From contig JACZVJ010000012.1 in NCBI GenBank assembly GCA_022572725.1, forward strand, positions 1 through 40,054: a stretch of DNA of 40,054 nt, read 5' to 3'. This DNA comes from Nitrospinota bacterium. Lineage in GTDB: Bacteria > Nitrospirota > Nitrospiria > Nitrospirales > UBA8639. The notes beneath the pieces are model-generated. The model was not told the origin of the DNA. It did no database searches and was given only the letters and a program-made list of their open reading frames with translations. Of this stretch, positions 33,869 through 40,054 are shown piece by piece. The position numbers and the translations under genes were made by a program. How positions within the stretch are numbered: the first letter of the stretch is position 1; each line of letters opens with the position of its first letter.

Positions 33869-35686
33869 ATGCCTAGGGTCGTCCGGGGAATTCCACAGCA
33901 CCTGAAGCAAAAGAGACGGCTGAGATCAGAGGTGACCAAGGCTGAACTGTTGCTTTGGTCAAAGCTTCGGGGCTGCCAATTCCATTCTTTGAAATTTCGT
34001 CGGCAACATGGGATTGGATCCTATATCGTGGATTTTTATTGCCCGGACCGATTGTTGGTGATTGAAATCGATGGGGATATTCATGCACAAGGGAACCGAA
34101 AGAAAATGGATTGCCAAAGAGAGGCCTATTTGACCACTCTGGGTTTGAAGGCCATTCGTTACCCAAACGATGATGTGTTGAACAACCTTGATGGGGTCCT
34201 TCAAGATTTAGAAAACAAGATTTTTTCGGATTCTACCTCCCCTTGCCCCTCCTTACAAAGGAGGGGCAAAAGGAACCGACTCAAAAACATGTCGTTGAAT
34301 TCCTTCGTGACCCCAGAGGGCGGAGAAATGGGGCGGGCACAAGTGCTCCAGGCGCAGGCCTGCGGGCTTCTGCCGCACGTCGATATGAACCCTATTCTCC
34401 TGAAGCCGGAGGCGGACCAACGTTCTCAGATTATCGTTCAGGGAAAAATTTGGGGGACTCAAGACGCCAATGGGTACTTTGGGTGCAGGCCGGAGTTGTT
34501 TGGCTTTGTTCGAGACAGCTACGAGCGGTTAGCCAAAGACTACCAGGTTATTGTCATTGAGGGTGCGGGGAGTGCCGCGGAAGTGAATTTGCGGGACCGG
34601 GACTTGGTCAACTGGCCTGTGGTCGAGCTGGCGAATGCGGTGGTGGTCTTGGTTGCGGACATTGATCGGGGAGGGGTGTTTGCCCAGGTGATCGGGACGC
34701 TGGATCTTATCGACCCGAAAGAACGGCAAAGAGTTCTGGGAATCGTGGTGAACAAATTTCGTGGCGACCTGAATTTGTTTACTGATGGCGTGGCTTTTTT
34801 GGAGGAACGCACTGGGTTGCCGGTGCTCGGGGTACTGCCGTTTCTCCGTGACCTTCAATTGGATCAGGAGGACAGCGTTGGCGTGGATCGGTCTTCTCAG
34901 GCTCCGTTTGGTGATTCCACGGTGAATGTGGCGGTGGTGCTTTTGCCACACATGAGCAACTTTACCGATTTTAATGCTTTAGCGGCTGAAGAGGATGTGG
35001 TCTTGCGGTATGCGGCGACTCCGGCCGAGCTCAGTCGGGCGGATGTGGTTATCCTGCCAGGCAGTAAGACCACGATTGCCGATTTGGCGTATTTGAAGAA
35101 TGCTGGGTTCGGTGAGAGGTTGGTGGAATACGTGGATCAAGGGGGAGAACTGGTGGGGATCTGCGGTGGGTTTCAAATGTTGGGGCATGAAATTTCCGAC
35201 CCCCTCGGCGTGGAAATGGGGGGACTGGTTAAGGGTCTTGGTCTCTTAGAGGTGAAGACCGTTTTACATCGGGACAAAAAAACGGTTCAGGTTGTGGCCA
35301 CCCCGGCTCACTTGGGAAGTGCCGTTGGATTGCGCGTGAGAGGATACGAGATTCACATGGGGGAAACACGGCGATTGAAGGGGAAAGCCTGTTTCACAAT
35401 AATGCAAACATTTGGGCAGGAAAGGCCAGAGGAAGACCGAGAAGATGGGGCGTGGCGTGAGGACAAGTTGGTCTGGGGTACGTATATCCATGGCGTCTTT
35501 GACCAACCGGCCTTTCGACGGGCCTGGCTTAATCGGGTACGCGAACGGAAAGGGCTCCCCCAAATTGATCCTACGGTGTCCGAGGCGGTGACGGCCCGGC
35601 TTTGCTCCGCGCTGGACCGTTGGGCAGACCATGTCGAGCAACATGTACATATGGGAACAATTTTTTCAGCCCTAAATTTGAAATAG
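33869..35686 (+). CDS. DUF559 endonuclease-like domain fused to CobQ lacking its P-loop
   Basis: One 605-codon frame with two parts. Residues 1-~120 are a complete DUF559 domain (Vsr-like nuclease fold) with RRQHGIGSYIVDFYCPDRLLVIEIDGDIH; Asp55, Glu66 and Asp68 are candidate metal ligands. Residues ~121-139 are encoded by a 35-bp palindromic repeat. From residue 140 (KNMSLNSFVTPEGGEMGRAQ) the sequence is adenosylcobyric acid synthase (CobQ/CbiP), which amidates the corrin ring with glutamine and ATP; its glutaminase half has Cys432 (GICGGFQMLG) and His541 (YIHGVFDQP). Normal CobQ has about 40 more N-terminal residues with the ATP-binding P-loop and a KAQ just before NMSLNS; these are absent. 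An ATG at 34289 (residue 141) could start CobQ alone, with a weak ribosome site. Whether CobQ works without the loop is uncertain. Confidence 0.88.
   Translation: MPRVVRGIPQHLKQKRRLRSEVTKAELLLWSKLRGCQFHSLKFRRQHGIGSYIVDFYCPDRLLVIEIDGDIHAQGNRKKMDCQREAYLTTLGLKAIRYPNDDVLNNLDGVLQDLENKIFSDSTSPCPSLQRRGKRNRLKNMSLNSFVTPEGGEMGRAQVLQAQACGLLPHVDMNPILLKPEADQRSQIIVQGKIWGTQDANGYFGCRPELFGFVRDSYERLAKDYQVIVIEGAGSAAEVNLRDRDLVNWPVVELANAVVVLVADIDRGGVFAQVIGTLDLIDPKERQRVLGIVVNKFRGDLNLFTDGVAFLEERTGLPVLGVLPFLRDLQLDQEDSVGVDRSSQAPFGDSTVNVAVVLLPHMSNFTDFNALAAEEDVVLRYAATPAELSRADVVILPGSKTTIADLAYLKNAGFGERLVEYVDQGGELVGICGGFQMLGHEISDPLGVEMGGLVKGLGLLEVKTVLHRDKKTVQVVATPAHLGSAVGLRVRGYEIHMGETRRLKGKACFTIMQTFGQERPEEDREDGAWREDKLVWGTYIHGVFDQPAFRRAWLNRVRERKGLPQIDPTVSEAVTARLCSALDRWADHVEQHVHMGTIFSALNLK
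34232..34266. repeat. 35-bp direct repeat, copy 2, inside the fusion gene
   Basis: Identical to 33282-33316 and read in frame, giving the linker PCPSLQRRG between the DUF559 and CobQ parts. It marks the junction of the two domains. Confidence 0.85.
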
Positions 35687-35811
35687 GATTGTTCCTCAAC
35701 TCTCCACGGACAAATGGCTGGTAGGTGATTTCACTTATCTAGGGCCATCATCAAATTTAGTCAACTTGACAAACTGATTCCCCGTTCCCTACAGTCCCCT
35801 CCACAATACCG

Positions 35812-36033
35812 GTTCGGGTTCAGGGAAGAAGGTGTAAATCCTTCGCGGTCCCGCCGCTGTGACTGGGGACGAAACCCGCAAATGCCACTGTCTGAACGCG
35901 TGACGTGTAAAAGGTCATGAGTAATGGGTGCTTGGAGCTTTCACTCATTACCCGTAACTCATTACGCATAACGTCCTAGACGGGAAGGCGCGGGGAGTAG
36001 GCTAGCACTCAGGAGCCAGAAGACCTACCCGAA
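35812..36033 (+). ncRNA. cobalamin riboswitch upstream of btuF
   Basis: Shows the conserved blocks of the adenosylcobalamin riboswitch in order: GGTTCAGGGAAGAAGGTG, CCCGCCGCTGTGACTGGGGA, GCCACTGTCTG, GGGAAGGCGC and CAGGAGCCAGAAGACCTACC. The variable arm is lengthened by a hairpin (ATGAGTAATGGGT at 35917-35929 with ACCCGTAACTCAT at 35950-35962). It ends about 40 bases before the btuF start, so B12 binding probably lowers btuFCD expression. Confidence 0.9.
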
Positions 36034-36074
36034 TCGAGGCTTTCGTTCCTTCGTGGGCTGAGGAGCGGGTGAGG

Positions 36075-37124
36075 ATGAAGAAGCGGGTGCAATCCTCAGG
36101 GTCGGATAGGCCTTGGGGATTTTTTATTTTGACTTTCTTTCACCGGGCGCTTTTTCTCGTAGGCTGTCTGACGGCGAGTATCGCCCTCCTCTCGACAACC
36201 CTTGTCCAGGCCTTTGATGCCAAGGTTCATCTCATGAAACGCCGTCAACAAGGTATCCTCACAGGGATGCCGTTTATGGCCAACCTGGCCCCGCGCACTT
36301 TTATCGATGACACAGGGCGTAAAGTATTTTTGGCCAACCCTCCTCAACGAATTATTTCCCTCGCGCCCAGCATCACGGAAATTCTTTACGCGCTTGGAGC
36401 CGGTGATTCTGTTGTTGGGGTCACGGAATTTTGTGACTATCCCCCTGAAACCAGCTCCAAACCCCGAGTAGGGGATTCCCGCCCTAACCTTGAGGCTATT
36501 ATCGGCCTTAAGCCTGACCTTGTTCTTGCCATGCAAGTGGTTCGTACGGATGTGTTTGGGACACTGGAACAACTCAAAATTCCGTTGTTTATCATGGAAG
36601 CCAAAACACTGGAGGACATTTACTCCCATATTCGCACCCTGGGGCGAATGCTTGAACGGGTGAATGAAGCCAATTCGTTAGCCACATCCATGCGTCAAGA
36701 TGTCCAAGTGGTTGCGGATAAAATCCGAATGCTCCCCCGCCCTCGCGTCCTTTATGTGTTGTACGGCAAACCTTTCATTACCGTGGGGCCGGGGAGCTTT
36801 ATTCATCAATTGATTGAGCTTGCTGGTGGAGAAAATGTTGCCAGTGATGCGGGTTCCGCCTATCCCAGGTTGAGCATGGAGGTGGTGGTTCAAAAGGATC
36901 CTGAAATAATTGTGTTTCCCGCGATGGTTCAAGAAGGTCTTCGGGATGCAGACTTAGCCCCATGGAAGCGATGGCCGACCCTGACTGCAGTGAAGACGGG
37001 GAATCTTCACCATATTCCTTGGGGTTTGATGAGTCGCCCTGGGCCGAGGATTGTTCAAGGGTTGGTTCATCTGGCAAAGATCATTCATCCCGAGGTGTTT
37101 CAGGGACAGGATGGGCAACATTAG
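36075..37124 (+). CDS. btuF: cobalamin-binding periplasmic protein
   Basis: A 349-residue helical-backbone binding protein for corrinoids. A hydrophobic segment (FLVGCLTASIALLSTTLVQAF) serves as the export signal after an unusually long N-region. The binding fold starts at PQRIISLAPSITEILYALGAGDSVVGVTEFCDYP and includes RVGDSRPNLEAIIGLKPDLVL. Riboswitch control and the following btuC and btuD genes support B12 over iron-siderophore as ligand. I chose the ATG at 36075 because AGGAG lies about nine bases upstream; a GTG at 36069 is the alternative. Confidence 0.9.
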   Translation: MKKRVQSSGSDRPWGFFILTFFHRALFLVGCLTASIALLSTTLVQAFDAKVHLMKRRQQGILTGMPFMANLAPRTFIDDTGRKVFLANPPQRIISLAPSITEILYALGAGDSVVGVTEFCDYPPETSSKPRVGDSRPNLEAIIGLKPDLVLAMQVVRTDVFGTLEQLKIPLFIMEAKTLEDIYSHIRTLGRMLERVNEANSLATSMRQDVQVVADKIRMLPRPRVLYVLYGKPFITVGPGSFIHQLIELAGGENVASDAGSAYPRLSMEVVVQKDPEIIVFPAMVQEGLRDADLAPWKRWPTLTAVKTGNLHHIPWGLMSRPGPRIVQGLVHLAKIIHPEVFQGQDGQH

Positions 37125-37155
37125 GAAATTCGTTTTTCAGGATGAACAGGATCTG

Positions 37156-38304
37156 ATGAGTAGCAGTCCAGTAAGAGAGAATAGCCTCAGTGCCGGGAGT
37201 CTGGATTCTGGAATTAAGAGCATCGGTCTTTTGGAAGAGGACATCCGGGAAATGCCGACCCTCTTTCTTTCAGCGAAGCGGTGGCTGTCTGTCATTTCAG
37301 GAATAATCCTTCTCAGTCTTCTTATCGTGCTAGTCTGCCTGACGTTTGGTGCACAACCGATTGGCATGGGCGTTGTGATGCAGACCCTCGTTGCGGGGGT
37401 CCGGGATGGTCAAGCGGGCATCGAGTCCGCAGGGGTTCCTGGGGTTATTGTGTGGCAGGTGCGACTCCCGCGGATTTTGTTGGCCTTTTTGGTTGGTGGT
37501 TCCTTGGCTGGGGTAGGTGTGGCTTTACAAGCTCTCCTTCGGAACCCGTTGGCAGAACCTTTTGTATTGGGAATTTCCAGTGGGGCGGCCTTCGGCGCCA
37601 CGCTGGCCATGCTCCTGGGGGTGGGGAATACGTTTCTGGGTGTGTCCACCCTTCCCCTATGGGCATTTGCCGGGGGGCTGCTCGCCATTATGGTGGTGTA
37701 CCGAATTAGTGTGGCGTACAGAATGCTCTCGGTGCATACCCTCCTGCTCGCCGGGGTCATTCTCAATGCCCTGTTCTCCGCCCTCATTATGTTTGCTATT
37801 TCAATCGCTGACCCTACTCAGGCCTTTAAGATGATGCTCTGGTTGATGGGGACCTTGTCCGTCCCGGAATTCTGGACGTTGGTGACCCTTCTTGTCTACC
37901 TGGCCTGTGGGTTTCTGATTTTGTTCTGGTTAGCCCGGCCCCTGAATATTTTAACCCTTGGGGATGAATCGGCCCGGTCCTTGGGTGTGGAAGTCGACCG
38001 AATCAAAAAACTTGTATTTGTGACCTCGGCTCTTGTGACGGGGGCTGTGGTCTCTATTGCTGGTCTGATTGGGTTTGTGGGAATGGTCGTTCCCCATGCG
38101 GTTCGGATGATCGTTGGGGCGGATCATCGTCTTTTGTTACCGGTTGCGGCTTTGGCCGGTGGAGCGTTCTTAACCGTGGCGGATACGGTTGCCAGAACCG
38201 CCTTAGCGCCAACCGAACTTCCCGTGGGGGTGGTGACCGCGCTCATCGGAGGGCCATTTTTTATCTACCTCCTTGTGCAACGTCGGGCGGGGGTTCCCTT
38301 TTGA
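37156..38304 (+). CDS. btuC: cobalamin ABC transporter permease (FecCD family)
   Basis: A 382-residue permease with about ten membrane helices. Family motifs include VRLPRILLAFLVGGSLAGVGVALQALLRNPLAEPFVLGISSGAA, GLIGFVGMVVPHAVRMIVGADHR and LPVGVVTALIGGPFFIYLL. The start is ambiguous: ATG at 37156 (MSSSPVREN), or ATG at 37111, which would overlap btuF. A ~50-residue hydrophilic N-terminal tail precedes the first helix in either case. It works with BtuF and BtuD. Confidence 0.9.
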   Translation: MSSSPVRENSLSAGSLDSGIKSIGLLEEDIREMPTLFLSAKRWLSVISGIILLSLLIVLVCLTFGAQPIGMGVVMQTLVAGVRDGQAGIESAGVPGVIVWQVRLPRILLAFLVGGSLAGVGVALQALLRNPLAEPFVLGISSGAAFGATLAMLLGVGNTFLGVSTLPLWAFAGGLLAIMVVYRISVAYRMLSVHTLLLAGVILNALFSALIMFAISIADPTQAFKMMLWLMGTLSVPEFWTLVTLLVYLACGFLILFWLARPLNILTLGDESARSLGVEVDRIKKLVFVTSALVTGAVVSIAGLIGFVGMVVPHAVRMIVGADHRLLLPVAALAGGAFLTVADTVARTALAPTELPVGVVTALIGGPFFIYLLVQRRAGVPF

Positions 38305-39125
38305 GTAGGCAATCGGGTTCCGGCGCGGCTTACACCATCCAATCTCTGACCTTTACGTATGGCCGGAGTGGTCGAGGATCAGGGGGATGGGGTTTCCATC
38401 ATTTGGATTGTGAGGTGGGGGAAGGAAAAATTTTAGGCATCATTGGACCGAATGGATCGGGCAAAACCACGTTACTGAAATTGTTCATTAAAATTTTGAA
38501 GCCGCAATCGGGAATGATCCGGTTGTTTGGTAAGGATCTTACGGAAGTCTCACAAATGGAGGTTGCCCGACTTGTTGCCTTTGTCCCACAGGAAAGCCAG
38601 CAACTCTTTCCCTTCACCATTGGGGAATTGGTGCTGATGGGACGGTTTCCATACCATAGGCCCTTTGATGGGTTGGGATGGGAGAATCCAGGTGACGTCA
38701 AACTCGCCAGGCGGGCCATGAAGGAAATGGACGTGGACCACCTTGCCGAACGACAAATATCCGAGGTCTCCGGTGGGGAGCGTCAGCGGGCGCTCTTAGC
38801 TCGCGCTCTTGTCCAGGAGCCACGCGTGCTTCTTTTGGACGAACCGACAGCCTTTTTAGATTTGAACCATCAGTTGGACATCGCCAGGAAGCTTCGACGG
38901 CTGAACCAGGAGCACGGGCTTACCGTCGTGATCGTCTCTCATGACTTGAACTTGGCGAGCCAATGTTGCGATCACCTCATGCTCTTGCACAATGGCGCTA
39001 TCATCCGGGCTGGGACTCCACAGGAGGTCATTCGTCAGGAAGTGCTGAAGGAAGTGTATGGGTGTTCCGTGATTGTTGACCAACATCCCCAATCCGGGAA
39101 TCCGCGGGTTTCATTACCTGTGTAA
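38301..39125 (+). CDS. btuD: cobalamin ABC transporter ATPase
   Basis: A 274-residue FecE/BtuD-type ATPase. Walker A is IIGPNGSGKTTLL, signature VSGGERQRAL, Walker B VLLLDEPTAFLDL and switch VIVSHDLNLA. It starts at a TTG whose last bases overlap the btuC stop (TTGA), suggesting coupled translation. With BtuC and BtuF it completes the inner-membrane B12 importer. Confidence 0.92.
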   Translation: MSRQSGSGAAYTIQSLTFTYGRSGRGSGGWGFHHLDCEVGEGKILGIIGPNGSGKTTLLKLFIKILKPQSGMIRLFGKDLTEVSQMEVARLVAFVPQESQQLFPFTIGELVLMGRFPYHRPFDGLGWENPGDVKLARRAMKEMDVDHLAERQISEVSGGERQRALLARALVQEPRVLLLDEPTAFLDLNHQLDIARKLRRLNQEHGLTVVIVSHDLNLASQCCDHLMLLHNGAIIRAGTPQEVIRQEVLKEVYGCSVIVDQHPQSGNPRVSLPV

Positions 39126-39265
39126 GGAGTAAGAAAAGGGGAGTGGGCCTAGAAGTGAAAGACCAGGAGGGAAGCAAAGAGTGTGGCTATCTTCTCTCTT
39201 AATTAGCCTATAGCCACAGGTTTTGGGTAAATCTTCAACAACAAGGAGGGAGAAAAGGAAATAAC

Positions 39266-39490
39266 CCGGTAGTGACGGGGAAGATGGTGCGAAACCATCA
39301 CGGTGCCGCCACTGTAAGCGGGGAGTGACTCTGCACAAAGGCCACTGGTTCAGCCAGTGAGGAGTAAGGAGTAAAAAGTTAGGAGTGGAGGGGAAGCCTC
39401 CAACCTAACTAAGAACTCGCTATCCCTCACCCAAGATCTGGGAAGGCGCAGGGAAACGACGATCCGCAAGTCAGGAGACCCAACTGCCGT
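39266..39490 (+). ncRNA. cobalamin riboswitch upstream of the BtuB-like receptor
   Basis: Blocks in order: GGTAGTGACGGGGAAGATGG, GGTGCCGCCACTGTAAGCGGGG, GGCCACTGG, GGGAAGGCGCAGGG and AGTCAGGAGACCC. The variable arm between GCCACTGG and GGGAAGGC is a long stem (GTGAGG with CCTCAC, GTTAG with CTAAC, TGGAGG with CCTCCA). It ends about 40 bases before the receptor start, which has its own GGGAGG ribosome site. Confidence 0.92.
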
Positions 39491-39530
39491 GTCTTTCAAC
39501 CTCACCCTTCGAACCAAAGGGAGGTGTATC

Positions 39531-40054
39531 ATGTGTGTTATTTCCCGCCGTTTCCAAGTCTTAATCTTCTTCCTTGGAATTCTGTTTCCCCCCCCTACCA
39601 ATGTAGATGCTGACGAAGCCCCTATTAAGGGCGAGGAGTCCTATGTGCAGGAATTGAAGGAGTATGTCGTCAGCGATTCTCGGCTTCCCACCACAAAAAA
39701 GAATATTCAAGCTGTCCCGGCCAAAATAACCGTTATCACTGATGAGGACATAGAAAGGATTGGTGCAAAGACGGTTCAGGAGGCGATCCAATACTCAACT
39801 GGTATCGTCATGTACAACGCAATAGGCAATAATTTTGAACAAACCATCGACCTCAGGGGATTTAATGCCCAGCCCGTACCATCAATCAGTGTGTTTGTTG
39901 ATGGGGTACGGGCCAATAATCCTGACTTCAATACAATTAATTGGGACTTGATTCCCTTGGAAGCGATTAAACGGATTGAGGTCTATCCGGGTTCCTCGGC
40001 AATTTTTGGAAAAAATGCTCTGGGTGGGGTCATAAATATTTTGACCAAAGATGG
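39531..40054 (+). CDS. btuB: TonB-dependent receptor, BtuB-like (runs off the window end)
   Basis: The 174 visible residues begin with a signal peptide (FQVLIFFLGILFPPPTNVDA). A TonB-box region (ELKEYVVSDSRLPTT) and most of the plug domain follow: AKITVITDEDIERIGAKTVQEAIQYSTG, DLRGFNAQPVPSISVFVDGV and IKRIEVYPGSSAIFGKNALGGVINILTKDG. The ATG at 39531 has GGGAGG eight bases upstream. The cobalamin riboswitch in front and btuFCD before that support vitamin B12 as cargo. The beta barrel lies outside the window. Confidence 0.9.
   Translation, partial: MCVISRRFQVLIFFLGILFPPPTNVDADEAPIKGEESYVQELKEYVVSDSRLPTTKKNIQAVPAKITVITDEDIERIGAKTVQEAIQYSTGIVMYNAIGNNFEQTIDLRGFNAQPVPSISVFVDGVRANNPDFNTINWDLIPLEAIKRIEVYPGSSAIFGKNALGGVINILTKD

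Noticed and set aside
1-40054. tRNA, rRNA genes and CRISPR arrays
   Set aside because: I looked for T-loop-like GGTTCGA motifs, rRNA blocks and regularly spaced repeats by eye and found none that held up.

Overview
The window looks like part of a bacterial chromosome from a Nitrospira-like (Nitrospirota) organism. This is inferred from gene content and the style of the intergenic repeats (moderate confidence, no database search). Moderate GC, an LDH-type malate dehydrogenase, a DsrE/TusA sulfur-relay pair, an ergothioneine locus, a B12 import locus and many short palindromic intergenic elements fit that reading. The first ~1.57 kb looks different: a planctomycete-style DUF1080 gene, a small exported protein, and the start of an exported protein that is cut at the same point where a sigma-54 activator on the other strand loses its C-terminus. 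That point is either an assembly chimera or a real recombination junction, so positions 1-1575 should be treated as a possible second genome.

Layout. 1580-8000: truncated sigma-54 activator, a long repeat-containing gap, mdh, a small unknown gene, a 125-bp palindromic element bounded by a 14-bp direct repeat, and a very large protein with helical repeats, an HEIGH motif and a VWA domain (NorD/CbbO-like). 8.1-13.4 kb: Uma2 nuclease-fold protein, M28 peptidase, DUF167, Bfd-type ferredoxin behind a near-consensus promoter, S9 peptidase, GYD-domain protein. 13.5-20.8 kb, all on the minus strand: an exported protein made of three copies of one domain, an ECF transporter whose S component and both ATPases are one polypeptide, its EcfT, a UshA-like phosphoesterase and EgtB. 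21.2-26.1 kb, plus strand: an osmoprotectant-type ABC importer (ATPase plus a substrate-binding/permease fusion), EgtD and an EgtE-like PLP enzyme. With EgtB this makes a divergent ergothioneine biosynthesis and probable transport locus.

26.1-33.3 kb: CBS-domain protein, glutamate formimidoyltransferase, DsrE2 and TusA separated by paired palindromic repeats, a DUF900 alpha/beta hydrolase, a RAYT-type transposase bounded by perfect 21-bp inverted repeats, and an exported esterase. 33.3-40.05 kb is B12-centred. A DUF559 endonuclease-like domain is fused in frame to an adenosylcobyric acid synthase (CobQ) that has lost its N-terminal P-loop. Then come a cobalamin riboswitch, btuF-btuC-btuD, a second cobalamin riboswitch and the start of a TonB-dependent receptor (BtuB-like) that runs off the end.

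The most notable items are the DUF559-CobQ fusion with its repeat cassette, the ergothioneine locus with an importer of unusual domain order, the single-chain S-A-A ECF transporter in which both departures from consensus fall in the same ATP site, and the breakpoint near 1575.
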